A stretch of DNA of 47,292 bases from JAWXBR01 sp034440235 (GCA_034440235.1 JAWXBR010000049.1:1-47292), one strand, 5' to 3'. Shown: positions 32,922 to 42,341, numbered from the stretch's first letter. The notes: generated by a model not told the origin, from the letters alone. Program-made: numbers and translations.

Positions 32922-33776
32922 TTACTGATTGCCCAGGATCAACGGTAGTCCGTCCTTATTACCGACAACCACGACCTTGGCGTTCGGTGAGCGTGAGAGT
33001 TCGAGTGTGGCCTCGATGCCTTTTTCGCGAAGGATGAGGTCGGTGAGCGAAGCGCTTAGGATGCGGTTTGCACGGGCCTTGCCTTCGGCGTCGATGAGCT
33101 GACGTTCTGCTTCTTTTTGTGCCTTGGAGAGACGGAATTCGTACTCGAGCGATTCTTGCTCTTGTTTGAGTTTGTTTTCGATGGCCGTTTTGAGTGTTGG
33201 TGGCAACGTGATGTCACGCACAAGCACTTCGTTCAACTGCACGTACTGATTGTCGAGAATCTTTTTTGTCTCGATGAAGATTTCGTTTTGAATGACATCG
33301 CGCTTCGAAGAATAAATCTCCTCTGGTGTGTAACGTCCGATGACGCTGCGTGTGGCCGAGCGAAGCGACGGACGTACCACGCGGTCGAGGTAGTCGGGAC
33401 CCTTCTCTTGATGTAGCTTCGGCAGTTTGCTGTAAAGGGGCTGAAACCACCCCGATACGTCAACAGAGATCTCGAGTCCGTTCGACGATAACACCACCAT
33501 CGTCTCCTTCGCTTCCTGCTGGCGCACTTCATACAAAATCATGTCATTCCATGGCGCAACAACATGAAAGCCTTCGCTGAATGTTGTCTCCTGCTGGATA
33601 CCGCCAGCAAACGTCTTGAATAACACGCCCGCCTGACCTCCTCTGATCGTTACGGACATATTTAGAATGATAATCAGAACAATCACACCGACGACACCTA
33701 TCAGAACCAAGCGTGCAATCTTGCCTGGATTCGCGGGCGGGTTGATGTTCATATTGAAGTTGTTGCGGTCAGACAT
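32922..33776 (-). CDS. Prohibitin-like SPFH/Band 7 membrane protein
   Basis: 284 residues from ATG 33776. One N-terminal membrane anchor (about 20-40, ARLVLIGVVGVIVLIIILNM), the SPFH domain (VTIRGGQAGVLFKTFAGGIQ, LEISVDVSGWFQPLYSKLPK, VVRPSLRSATRSVIGRYTPE), then an alpha-helical coiled coil (LKQEQESLEYEFRLSKAQKE) and a conserved C-terminus. Prohibitin-type proteins form large ring assemblies in the membrane and often regulate FtsH. The longer frame starting at 33827 adds 17 residues without family character and overlaps the predicted promoter. Confidence 0.88.
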   Translation of the reverse strand: MSDRNNFNMNINPPANPGKIARLVLIGVVGVIVLIIILNMSVTIRGGQAGVLFKTFAGGIQQETTFSEGFHVVAPWNDMILYEVRQQEAKETMVVLSSNGLEISVDVSGWFQPLYSKLPKLHQEKGPDYLDRVVRPSLRSATRSVIGRYTPEEIYSSKRDVIQNEIFIETKKILDNQYVQLNEVLVRDITLPPTLKTAIENKLKQEQESLEYEFRLSKAQKEAERQLIDAEGKARANRILSASLTDLILREKGIEATLELSRSPNAKVVVVGNKDGLPLILGNQ

Positions 33777-33801
33777 GCTTGTATCCAAAAGTTGTGTGGT
33801 G

Positions 33802-33808
33802 CAAAATA
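33802..33808 (-). promoter_or_regulatory. TATTTTG promoter-like element of the prohibitin-like gene
   Basis: On the minus strand TATTTTG (consensus-like but one base shorter between TA and TTTG) lies 25 bases before ATG 33776. Use of this promoter would exclude the longer ORF start at 33827. Confidence 0.35.
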
Positions 33809-33848
33809 CGTTCTGCGAGCTCCCCACCGTCTCGAGAACTCACTCCAA

Positions 33849-33872
33849 CCCCTCTCACTAGGATGAGAGGGG
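33849..33872. other. Perfect 9-bp hairpin in the divergent intergenic region
   Basis: CCCCTCTCA (33849-33857) pairs with TGAGAGGGG (33864-33872) across a 6-base loop. No T-run follows on either strand. It lies between the starts of two divergent genes (33776 and 34017), so an operator or leader structure is more likely than a terminator. I see no gene in the remaining sequence of this gap. Confidence 0.5.
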
Positions 33873-34016
33873 CTTAGACTCCTTACCCCCTAGACCTCTC
33901 ATTTTGGGGTGCAAGTTGGTTGTAACCAAATGCAACCGATGTGACGGTTTCGTGTTGTTGATGCACGGACACTCCGTACACAGTCGACACGAAGTACACA
34001 TTCATGGAGCACGGTC

Positions 34017-35243
34017 ATGTTAGCATTGGCGACAATCATCCTATTGAACTTTGCGCAACCGGGCGTTGACACATTGCCGCCGACCGTTGCTGTAACTGCG
34101 CAGGGCTGCGGCACGCGCATGATCCTCGCAGAAGAGAAACGTAATACGCCCGATCCACCGAACTCGCTGCCGGGTCAGGACGATCAGCTCGATCGCGGTA
34201 TAGCGTCGATTAGCTTTCTCTCCGACCCCATTGCCGTAAACCTGCGCATCGTCCTTATCACCGACACGCAATTCCCGCAAACACCATCATACAAAACGTT
34301 TGTTGCTCGTGTCGAGCTCATCGATCCAACAATGGCCGGCTCTGGTGTGGTAGTTGTCCGTGACTTTGCAGGCAACGCCGAAACTCGCTTAATAAACATT
34401 GCGGCAACAAGGCCGGCGCTCAGCTCGCAGCAGATTCAAACCGGAATTGTCTACGTCGGAGCTTCATCGACGCAGACCCTTACCATCACAAATACGACGG
34501 GTGCGCCGATGACGTTGTCGAATATTCGACTGCAAACGGGCACGCGATTTACCATTACGCAAGGCGCAGTTCCGCCATCGGTTGTGCTTCAACCTAATGC
34601 CACGCACAACGTTGTTGTGTCGTACACCCCAACGCTCGATTCTGAAAGCGGCGACGCCGATGCCTTGAATGTGACGTCCGATTGCGCAGAACTGTCCGTT
34701 CCGGTAGGGGGCACAGGGGGCGTTGCAAGAATATTAACGGAAGACTGGAATGCCGGACCTCGTCAAACAAATGACCGCATCTGCAAGACGGGTGGCATAA
34801 CCGTAACGAACAATGGTAATGTCGAGCTCGTGCTCACGAGCGCTGTTTCGACGTCCGCAGAATTTGTCTACACTCCAGCACCGTTCCCAATTTCTATTGC
34901 TGCGGGCGCCAGCTCGATGATTGGTGATGTGTGCTACGAAGCGCTCACACTTGGCAATGCAAGTGGCTTTATTCTCGTGACAAGTAATGCAAACGTGGGC
35001 GACACTGTAGCCGTACTCACAGCAGAAGCCGTGACCACAGGCGTAGAAGACGACGTTATCTCAATCGAAGAACGTACAACATCGAGCACGCCGTGTTACA
35101 TGTATGACCTGCGTGGCATACTATATGCACATCTCGAAGGCGGACTTCGCACGCTGCAACCAGACAAAGCTCCAATTGGCATGTACCTAATTGTGTATCC
35201 AGAAGCGCCGCGCCGCGTAAGGCCGCTCCTCCTCCTGCGGTAA
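34017..35243 (+). CDS. Secreted Ig-like (choice-of-anchor/ASH-like) repeat protein with T9SS-like tail
   Basis: 408 residues. A short hydrophobic start (MLALATIILLNF) could be a minimal signal peptide but lacks a charged n-region. It is followed by beta-sandwich domains: VAVTAQGCGTRM to VVVVRDFAGNAET, then two ASH-like domains (QIQTGIVYVGASSTQTLTIT; GGITVTNNGNVELVLTSAVS). The C-terminus (CYMYDLRGILYAHLEGGL to PIGMYLIVYPEAPRRVRPLL) resembles a shortened T9SS sorting tail. The abrupt beginning suggests it may itself be a 5'-shortened version of a larger protein. Function is unknown; a terminator follows. Confidence 0.7.
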   Translation: MLALATIILLNFAQPGVDTLPPTVAVTAQGCGTRMILAEEKRNTPDPPNSLPGQDDQLDRGIASISFLSDPIAVNLRIVLITDTQFPQTPSYKTFVARVELIDPTMAGSGVVVVRDFAGNAETRLINIAATRPALSSQQIQTGIVYVGASSTQTLTITNTTGAPMTLSNIRLQTGTRFTITQGAVPPSVVLQPNATHNVVVSYTPTLDSESGDADALNVTSDCAELSVPVGGTGGVARILTEDWNAGPRQTNDRICKTGGITVTNNGNVELVLTSAVSTSAEFVYTPAPFPISIAAGASSMIGDVCYEALTLGNASGFILVTSNANVGDTVAVLTAEAVTTGVEDDVISIEERTTSSTPCYMYDLRGILYAHLEGGLRTLQPDKAPIGMYLIVYPEAPRRVRPLLLLR

Positions 35244-35267
35244 CCACACAATTATTGCGCGGAACGC

Positions 35268-35304
35268 AACACCGTCACCGATCACGTAGATCAGTGGCGG
35301 TGTT
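35268..35304 (+). terminator. Probable intrinsic terminator
   Basis: A 16-bp stem with one wobble and one mismatch (AACACCG 35268-35274 against CGGTGTT 35298-35304 at the base) encloses loop ACGTA, followed by a weakly T-rich tgccttta. It closes the Ig-like protein gene. Confidence 0.6.
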
Positions 35305-35353
35305 TGCCTTTATGGAAGTGCACTGTCAAACCATCGCATGATTATCTTCATGC

Positions 35354-35680
35354 ATGAAGATTCTTACGCCGTCGTTCTTTCAACGTTCAACCCCTGTCGT
35401 TGCACACGATCTCATCGGCTGTATCCTCGAACATACGATTTCGGACAATGACGTGCGAACTCTACGCATCGTCGAAACCGAAGCCTACCTCGCCGAAAAC
35501 GATGCTGCCTGTCACGCGTCAACACGTCGCACAAAACGCAACGAAGCAATGTTCGACGCGGGCGGCGTATTGTATGTCTATCTCATCTACGGCATTCACC
35601 ACTGCGCAAAGGATGTCGATCTACCTCTAAGATTCTATGCAGCGAATTCGAATGCCGTGAGTCGTAAGCTGCGTACGTAA
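35354..35680 (+). pseudogene. 3'-truncated 3-methyladenine DNA glycosylase (AAG/MPG family)
   Basis: The first 75 residues are clear AAG family: DLIGCILEH, RIVETEAYLAENDAACHAST with the catalytic glutamate, TKRNEAMF and YVYLIYGIHHC. After HHC the sequence loses all resemblance (KDVDLPLRFYAANSNAV) and stops at 108 residues, against about 190-210 for complete bacterial enzymes. No other frame in the following 80 bases restores the family. The missing half contributes to the DNA-binding fold, so activity is unlikely. The deletion point is near 35610. Confidence 0.8.
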
Positions 35681-35763
35681 TCGGAGAGGTTGAGCTAGCC
35701 AAAGATTCAGTGTGTGCAAATTCTGCACTTACTGCCGCTGAGGGCAGGACATATAGTAAAAAA

Positions 35764-37824
35764 TTACTCAGCAGGCGTCGAGACCTCGACGCGCACCATG
35801 CGTGAGTAGAAGCGGCCTTCGGGTGTGCTGACGTTGTGTTCGGGGGCTTCGCCCATGCAACGGACCTCGCCTCGTTTGCCAAGTGCTGCGTAGACAGCAT
35901 TCGCTCGGTCGCATGACAGTTGGTAGTTGTGTTCTTCGTCGCCAATGCGATCGGTGTAGCCCGAGATGGTGACAACTGCAGTGTTGGCAATGCGTTCACG
36001 GACAATTTCTAAGGCGCGTGTATGTGCAGGCGAGAACGACGATTTGTCGAATTCGAAAAGAATTAAATCGTAGCGGTCGTATGCATACATGCCACGCCGT
36101 TCAATGCGCTTTCGTCGCAAAGAAATAACGTCGGTTTTTATATCCGTTACGACTGTAGAACGCTCACCGTCGCAATTGACGTCGAGTCTTACCAACAGTC
36201 GCTTTGTTGTATCGAGTAGACGCGTTGCGTCCTCGCGCACATCCCATAAGATTCTAGGAGGGATAGAACCAGATCCACTAAAATTCTTGAACACATCGTT
36301 GCCCTGCGTGATGTCTATGTTCCATTTGTTGACTGTGTCGTGATTCGCTCGCGGAATGAGAACAACCGATGGTGGTGTTACCGTTCGAATCGTATCCTGC
36401 AGCACAACGGGGTCGAACAGCGACACATCGTTTGCAACAATTTCTACGCGCTGATTTTCTTCGATGCCTTCTGCCTCGCGCAGACTAGAGCGCACCTCTG
36501 GTTCGCCACGAGCTTCGACAGCAATGCGTGATGGTGCGATGTCCCACGTATTCAGAAGATACTGTCGCACTGCTTCCGCACGCTCGGCAGCAAGTGCCGT
36601 CTGCTTCGGCTCCTCGCTCGACAGCGTGCCTGTAAGCGTAATTGTTATCGAAGCATTCTTCTGCATGCGATAACCAACGATGTCGAGAATATTTCTGTAC
36701 ACATCAATAGCGTTTGTGTCGGGCAGACGCTCGGGAGTAAACGAACCTGACCCCTTCTTGCCCCTTGCCACATATCGCGAAGGAATGATGGCACTGTTTC
36801 TGTCAAAAAACACATACTGCAAGAGCGGGTGCATGCGTGTTGCAATGGTTTCGTCGACAACGATGCGCATGTTTTGAAACGGTTGCTCCGGGGCGTCGGC
36901 ACGGACAATGCTCAGTGAGGCTGCAAGCTGGGAAGGGGCTAAGGGGGCTGGGCTTGTTGTTGTGTCGACTTCAATTGGATTTTCGGCCGAAGCGGGCCAA
37001 AACGTGAGAGCTGCACCTAGGCGCAATGCATGTGCATGCCAGTTCTGGTTTTCTAACAAAGAAGTAAAATTGTATACAAATGAAAGTTGGGGCTGAAGTA
37101 ACAGTGTCTTGTCTTTTCTGAGTGGGATGTAGTATCCGATTCCGACTGTAAGTCCGATTTGTAGGGGTAGGAATGTTGGAATCGGACCGGCTTGTTCGTT
37201 ACGGACCTTCTGTCGTGTGTCGTTAAAGACAGCTTCATCGGGTTGCAGGATTTCTTCACGTTGATGAAAACTGTTATTCAGAGCATACGAGATGCGGGGT
37301 CCGGCCCACAACGAAAGTGCCGCTGGCTGATAGATGATTATCGGCTCGAAGCCAACAACAGCCATCGAAGCGGCAATGGTATGCTCGATAATGCCCTCAT
37401 GCACGGAGTCTGCCGGAAACACATTGATTGGGACATTTTCTTCTCGAGAAAGTGTCGCACCGCATGACGAGAAATCTGCTCGAAGGCCGAACCACGAGCT
37501 GGAGGTTAAGGGAACCGCAATGTGAAGACCTACATCGCCTCGAAGTCCAAAGCCCGATTTGTACTCATCACAGCAAGAGGGGAATCCAGGCAGTTCTTGA
37601 AAAGCAGCAGTGTGAATGTTTGCCTGCACATTGGCAAAGAGTCCATACCGAAGTGTTTTTCTCGCAGCGGGTAAAAGCGGATTTGTATTCGCTGACATGC
37701 CGCTGACCATAACAAGTACACATAGAGTACTCACAACAACAGTGCGTGAAACACTGCGAGCAACATTACGAGCGCCAGTACTAGCAAGACTGCGAGCGAC
37801 ACTGTATACAGAACGATCGGTCAT
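35764..37824 (-). CDS. OmpA-family outer-membrane protein with beta-barrel and two OmpA-like modules
   Basis: 686 residues. A signal peptide (VVVSTLCVLVMVSGMSA) follows a 28-residue arginine-rich leader. Then comes a barrel-like region (about 55-265, e.g. FGLRGDVGLHIAVPL, PLQIGLTVGIGYYIP, LLLQPQLSFVYNF). The middle segment (about 310-455, YVFFDRNSAIIPSRY to AEAVRQYLLNTWDIAPSRIAVEARGEPE) and the C-terminal segment (about 580-686, DLILFEFDKSSFSPAHTRAL to DRANAVYAALGKRG) both resemble OmpA peptidoglycan-binding domains, the second more complete. It probably links outer membrane and cell wall. The ATG follows the stop of the MATE-fusion gene without any gap (TAG ATG). Confidence 0.85.
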   Translation of the reverse strand: MTDRSVYSVARSLASTGARNVARSVSRTVVVSTLCVLVMVSGMSANTNPLLPAARKTLRYGLFANVQANIHTAAFQELPGFPSCCDEYKSGFGLRGDVGLHIAVPLTSSSWFGLRADFSSCGATLSREENVPINVFPADSVHEGIIEHTIAASMAVVGFEPIIIYQPAALSLWAGPRISYALNNSFHQREEILQPDEAVFNDTRQKVRNEQAGPIPTFLPLQIGLTVGIGYYIPLRKDKTLLLQPQLSFVYNFTSLLENQNWHAHALRLGAALTFWPASAENPIEVDTTTSPAPLAPSQLAASLSIVRADAPEQPFQNMRIVVDETIATRMHPLLQYVFFDRNSAIIPSRYVARGKKGSGSFTPERLPDTNAIDVYRNILDIVGYRMQKNASITITLTGTLSSEEPKQTALAAERAEAVRQYLLNTWDIAPSRIAVEARGEPEVRSSLREAEGIEENQRVEIVANDVSLFDPVVLQDTIRTVTPPSVVLIPRANHDTVNKWNIDITQGNDVFKNFSGSGSIPPRILWDVREDATRLLDTTKRLLVRLDVNCDGERSTVVTDIKTDVISLRRKRIERRGMYAYDRYDLILFEFDKSSFSPAHTRALEIVRERIANTAVVTISGYTDRIGDEEHNYQLSCDRANAVYAALGKRGEVRCMGEAPEHNVSTPEGRFYSRMVRVEVSTPAE

Positions 37825-40800
37825 CTATCGCACCACTCGCATGATGGAACGTGCGATGGTGTTTGGACCGCGGACGATAAGGAGGTAGGTGCCGGACGAC
37901 AGGTTGTTCGTAGGTACGATGAGCCTGTAGAAGCCGCTCATATCAATGTCTGTGAATGTGCTATGTAGCTGTGTGCCGGTTGGTGACACGACATCCAGTG
38001 TGGTGCGTCCGATTTCGAGGGCATAGATGTCGACGTTCACTTCGTCGTCGGCTGGTTGCGGCGATACGGCGACGACTCGGAGCGGTTCACCTGCATACAC
38101 GAGACGATCGCCATCTGCGCGACAAATTTCTACGGGGAGAGCGTATGAAACCCACGACGCAAACGAGGCACATTGGTCGGTGGACTGCTCGATGCGCACT
38201 TGCATTTGGGCTGTGTCCTCGAGGCCTAGGCACACGAGCCATCGAATGTGGACGGTGTCGATGTTGGTGAAGGGTTGCGTTGTTGCAACAACGACGCGTG
38301 CTGTGGTAATTGGACTGTGCCGGTACTCGTCTTGCGGGACGAGGACCGATGCAGGCGCGGATACGTGGACGGTGACGGTTTCAAGGGGCAAAGGGGTCCC
38401 GACGGGAACATTACGACGGACAATTACAGGTATGTCTACAACTGTTCCGATACGCAACGGGTATGCAGCCAACGTTGTGTCGAGCATGGCAGTTATGACC
38501 GACGGTGCCTGAAAATAAACTTGTATAGTATTGGAAAATAGCGTGCAGCCAAACGGAGAAGCAGACGTTAGCGTGTAGAGTCCAGGCTGCGTAACAAATA
38601 GTGTGTCGGATGTTGCATTGCCGATGTTCACATTGTTCAGGCGCCATTGGTAGGACGTGGCGCCTTTCGGACCTCGCAGGACTGTTGATTCGAGTGCACA
38701 GAGTACGGAGTCGACGGTTGAAATAACAATCGAGTCGGCTTCTATCACGTTCACGGTGACGGTCGCAGAATCGACACACGCATACGCGTTGACGATTACT
38801 AGTGTGTAGGTGGTTGTGTCGCTAGGCTTAACGATTGGGTTCATCGAAAGTGTGTCTGTAATCCCGGCAGCGTTCCGCCAAAAGAATGTTGCACCTGCTG
38901 GTATTTGTGGATTGAGCTGTGCACTTGCGCCTTTACAAATGTTTACATCGCTGCCAGCATCGAGTCCGGCAAGGGTTGGTATAAACGAAATGTCGTCGAT
39001 GCCAAAGCCGTATCCAATTCCACCGGATGTAATACTTTCTACGACAACTGCGAGTTCGACTTCACCGTCGGAAGGTGGTGTGTACACACCGGACAATTCT
39101 TTCCATGCGACTGTAGGATTTGCATCGTACTGAAGAAACTCTTCACGATCGATGGTATCGGCGACGCCGTTCTGTCTAGCTACCAGCATCATGCGAAGGT
39201 TTGTAATGGGTCCGGGTGTTCGGATAATCTTTTCTACGTTCCTAACCCACGCTACAGCATGATAGGCACGTCCGCCATACACAGGTTGGTTCTGTATCCA
39301 TGCGCGCTCCTTAACGTTCGCGATCGGATCGCCAAAGAGGAAGAAATCGCCGCCTGTGACGGGCGTATGCGAAAAGCCTTCGAATGCGGGTGACTTGAAC
39401 CGTGCGCTCGACTCCGATGCTATCTGTCCGGGTGCGTCGAAAGACGGACGACAACCAGCACCGCCTAATGGCTCATTACCAAAATCGAGGTCCGTTTGAT
39501 AGTCAACCGGAAAGCAAGAGCCACCTGTAGTGACCCTACTAAACGCACCATTCATTACGGCATTAGCACAGCAATCCACAACGAGAATAACACCCTTGTT
39601 TGTGTCAGGCGGGAACTGACTCAGCTGTCGCACATCGCGGATGATGATCCAAATCGTAAGCGCACCCCGCACGTCGGGAGCGACAAGGTTCGGTACGGTT
39701 GCCTGACTGTCAGACGCTCCAACATAGGTTCGAAAGAACGGAGGGATCGAGAGTGGGTTTAGAATTACCTCGATCTCGATTGAATCTGCTACGGTCGAAA
39801 GTCCAGAAATCGAAAACACAGCGCCCGGACAAAGTCTGTCGGGTATGGTAGCCTTACTGTGTGTGTTGATGAGAACTTCAGCTTGCATCGAGTATGCACA
39901 CATGCAAAACACAATGCAGGGTACGACGCCGCGAACGGCGTGGACCCGAAGCACACGCCACAAGAATCCAACGCTCGCAACAATGAGTCCGGCCAAATAC
40001 CCAACCCACACACCCGCAGCACCCCAGTGCAACGTAAAGGCGCAGTATGCGCTTACAGGCAGTGAAACAACGAGGTAGGCAACGATGGCAATGAGCGCTG
40101 GAATTTTAACATCGTTATATCCTCGTAACACAGCCAGGCCGACAGCTTGCAAGCCATCGAACAACTGAAATGCAGCTGCATAGATCAAGAGGGTCGAAGC
40201 CAATGTAATCACTTCGATGTCGAACGTATACATGCGTGGAAGCACATCGCGTAATGTGATAAACAGTATTGCCGTAATACATTCGAAGACAAACACAAGA
40301 AGCAGTGCGGCACGCGCCGCACGAAAGGCTTCGTGCATATTGTTTTGTCCGCGTAAATGGCTCACGCGTATCGTCGACGCCGATCCTATACCAAGTGCCA
40401 CCATAAATGTCACTGCCGCAAGATTAATAGCAATCTGATGCGATGACAGAGGCACCTCGCCAAAGTTTCCAATCATCAATGCGCCCATTGCAAATGCCGT
40501 TATCTCCACAACAACTTGTCCACCGATGGGAATTCCCGTCTTACAGATTGCGATGAAGTCCTTCATGACCGACACACGTGTGGCTATCGAAGAGTGAACC
40601 GTCTTGCGCATGTCGACAAAGAAGTCCGACTTCGCAAACACCAGCCACGCTGCTATAAAGCCCGCGCTGCGGGCGATAAATGTGCCAATGCCAGCCCCTT
40701 CCACGCCGAAGGCGGGGACCCCTACATAACCGTAGATGAAGATCCAGTTCAGGACGATGTTCAGTGCGTTCGAGCTGAGGGCGATGATCATGGCAATGCG

Positions 40801-41265
40801 GGTGTTGGCCATGGCTTCGGCCGTTTGTTTGAACACACCAAAGCCCGTTCGCGGAATAAAACTCAGCACAAACCAGATGTAGAACGGAATCGAGGTCTGC
40901 ACGACGTTTTGGGGTGAACCGAAGAGGTGCAGGAAGGGGATCAGCGCTAGGAGCGCGACAGTCACGAGTACCGAAAGCCCCATGCTCGACCACGCGCCCA
41001 CGCGCACCATCCGACGGGCATCGTCTGTGTTGCCCGCGGCCCAGAATGCGCCCGCAAGGGGTGTAATGGCAATGCTGAAGCCCACAGAAAACAGGAAGGG
41101 CACGATGGTTACCGCATTCGCAAAGGTTGCCGCGGCCAGCTCGGTTCGGCCCAAGTGACCGACCATGACGGTGTCTACGAGCACCGTAATCATGTCGCTG
41201 ACATGAAACAATGCAACGGGTGTGGCGAGGCGAATTGTCTCGGAAAGATGTTGACGGAAGCGCAT
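37825..41265 (-). CDS. MATE-family efflux transporter fused to a secreted T9SS-type Ig-repeat protein
   Basis: 1146 residues. Residues 1-437 form a complete MATE transporter (about 12 membrane segments; MITVLVDTVMVGHLG, FGVEGAGIGTFIAR, GLAVLRGYNDVKIP). From residue 438 (a GTG codon at 39954-39952) the sequence reads LRVHAVRGVVPCIVFCMCAYSMQA, which looks like an independent signal peptide. A 685-residue extracellular protein follows: a C-rich domain, a ligand-binding-like domain, Ig/PKD-like repeats (LDAGSDVNICKGASAQLNPQ) and a T9SS tail (VVAVSPQPADDEVNVDIYAL to MSGFYRLIVPTNNLSSGTYL). Either a real fusion arose by loss of a stop codon, or two genes overlap and the second starts at that GTG. 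Confidence 0.8.
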   Translation of the reverse strand: MRFRQHLSETIRLATPVALFHVSDMITVLVDTVMVGHLGRTELAAATFANAVTIVPFLFSVGFSIAITPLAGAFWAAGNTDDARRMVRVGAWSSMGLSVLVTVALLALIPFLHLFGSPQNVVQTSIPFYIWFVLSFIPRTGFGVFKQTAEAMANTRIAMIIALSSNALNIVLNWIFIYGYVGVPAFGVEGAGIGTFIARSAGFIAAWLVFAKSDFFVDMRKTVHSSIATRVSVMKDFIAICKTGIPIGGQVVVEITAFAMGALMIGNFGEVPLSSHQIAINLAAVTFMVALGIGSASTIRVSHLRGQNNMHEAFRAARAALLLVFVFECITAILFITLRDVLPRMYTFDIEVITLASTLLIYAAAFQLFDGLQAVGLAVLRGYNDVKIPALIAIVAYLVVSLPVSAYCAFTLHWGAAGVWVGYLAGLIVASVGFLWRVLRVHAVRGVVPCIVFCMCAYSMQAEVLINTHSKATIPDRLCPGAVFSISGLSTVADSIEIEVILNPLSIPPFFRTYVGASDSQATVPNLVAPDVRGALTIWIIIRDVRQLSQFPPDTNKGVILVVDCCANAVMNGAFSRVTTGGSCFPVDYQTDLDFGNEPLGGAGCRPSFDAPGQIASESSARFKSPAFEGFSHTPVTGGDFFLFGDPIANVKERAWIQNQPVYGGRAYHAVAWVRNVEKIIRTPGPITNLRMMLVARQNGVADTIDREEFLQYDANPTVAWKELSGVYTPPSDGEVELAVVVESITSGGIGYGFGIDDISFIPTLAGLDAGSDVNICKGASAQLNPQIPAGATFFWRNAAGITDTLSMNPIVKPSDTTTYTLVIVNAYACVDSATVTVNVIEADSIVISTVDSVLCALESTVLRGPKGATSYQWRLNNVNIGNATSDTLFVTQPGLYTLTSASPFGCTLFSNTIQVYFQAPSVITAMLDTTLAAYPLRIGTVVDIPVIVRRNVPVGTPLPLETVTVHVSAPASVLVPQDEYRHSPITTARVVVATTQPFTNIDTVHIRWLVCLGLEDTAQMQVRIEQSTDQCASFASWVSYALPVEICRADGDRLVYAGEPLRVVAVSPQPADDEVNVDIYALEIGRTTLDVVSPTGTQLHSTFTDIDMSGFYRLIVPTNNLSSGTYLLIVRGPNTIARSIMRVVR

Positions 41266-41303
41266 GGTGGGAAAATTGCCGAGAATTAGCGCAATACCAT
41301 GTG

Positions 41304-41311
41304 TAATTTTG
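41304..41311 (+). promoter_or_regulatory. TAATTTTG promoter element of mreB, predicted leaderless start
   Basis: Full match to TAnnTTTG, separated from the mreB ATG (41316) by exactly four bases. The MATE-fusion gene starts in the opposite direction 50 bases away, so the two divergent promoters share a very short region. Confidence 0.55.
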
Positions 41312-41315
41312 GGTT

Positions 41316-42341
41316 ATGGCTCGTTTTGGTTTGTTCTCTAACGATGTCGGGATTGATCTCGGCACCGCAAATACGCTCATTTGGCAAAAAGGTCGAGGCA
41401 TCGTTCTGAACGAGCCTTCGATCGTTGCGTTTGACCGGAATACTAAGCACATCATTGCGATCGGACACGAAGCACAGGCAATGCTTGGTCGTACGCATCG
41501 CGAGATAAAGACGATACGCCCGCTGAAAGACGGCGTGATTGCAGACTTCGAGATTGCAGAAGGAATGTTACGTGCATTCATTCGCAAACTCTCGTCGTCG
41601 TGGCAACCCGCACGTCGAATGGTGATATGCGTACCAAGTGGCATTACAGAAGTAGAAAAACGCGCAGTGCGCGATTCTGCTGAACATGCCGGTGCAAAAG
41701 AAGTACACTTGATTGCTGAGCCGATGGCTGCTGCCATTGGTGTCGGCCTAGATGTGCACGAAGCCATGGGCAACATGATTGTTGACATTGGTGGCGGCAC
41801 AACAGAGATTGCAGTGATTGCATTGAGCGGCATTGTTGCCGACGAATCGATTCGCATTGCAGGCGATGAACTCACGAACTCTATTGTCAGCTACTTCAAA
41901 CGTCAGCACAACATTCTCATCGGTGACCGGACAGCAGAAGTAATAAAGGTTAATGTAGGCTCAGCATATCCTTTGGATGAAGAGCTCGAGATCGAGGTCA
42001 AGGGACGCGATCTTCTGAGCGGCATTCCGAAGTCGATTGTGGTGTCGAGCGAAGAAATGCGCGACGCCCTCAACGAAAACATTACTGTTATCGTAGACGC
42101 CGTGTTAAATCTGCTCGAGAAGACGCCGCCTGAACTTTCAGCCGACATCTTCGACCGCGGCATAATTCTCACTGGTGGAGGGGCTCTGCTCAAGGGGCTT
42201 GACGAGCGGCTTAGGCAAGAAACATCGTTGCCTGTTCATGTGGCCGACGATCCGCTAACGGCCGTTGTGCGCGGCACGGGTAAGGTACTCGAAGATCTGG
42301 CCGGTTATTCGAACGTGCTTATTAAGTCTAAACGCTACTAA
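41316..42341 (+). CDS. mreB: Rod shape-determining protein MreB
   Basis: 341 residues. Actin-like ATPase: phosphate-1 motif DVGIDLGTANTLIWQKGRGI, NEPSIVAF, VCVPSGITEVEKRAVRDSAE, phosphate-2 NMIVDIGGGTTEIAVIALSG and the adenosine motif ILTGGGALLKGLDERL. It forms membrane-associated filaments that guide wall elongation, implying a rod-shaped cell. It begins the mreBCD operon; its TAA overlaps the mreC ATG (TAATG). Confidence 0.97.
   Translation: MARFGLFSNDVGIDLGTANTLIWQKGRGIVLNEPSIVAFDRNTKHIIAIGHEAQAMLGRTHREIKTIRPLKDGVIADFEIAEGMLRAFIRKLSSSWQPARRMVICVPSGITEVEKRAVRDSAEHAGAKEVHLIAEPMAAAIGVGLDVHEAMGNMIVDIGGGTTEIAVIALSGIVADESIRIAGDELTNSIVSYFKRQHNILIGDRTAEVIKVNVGSAYPLDEELEIEVKGRDLLSGIPKSIVVSSEEMRDALNENITVIVDAVLNLLEKTPPELSADIFDRGIILTGGGALLKGLDERLRQETSLPVHVADDPLTAVVRGTGKVLEDLAGYSNVLIKSKRY

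Noticed and set aside
40541..41875. 444-codon minus-strand ORF across mreB and the MATE gene start
   Set aside because: It is out of frame with both recognised genes and shows no domain; mreB and MATE are unambiguous.
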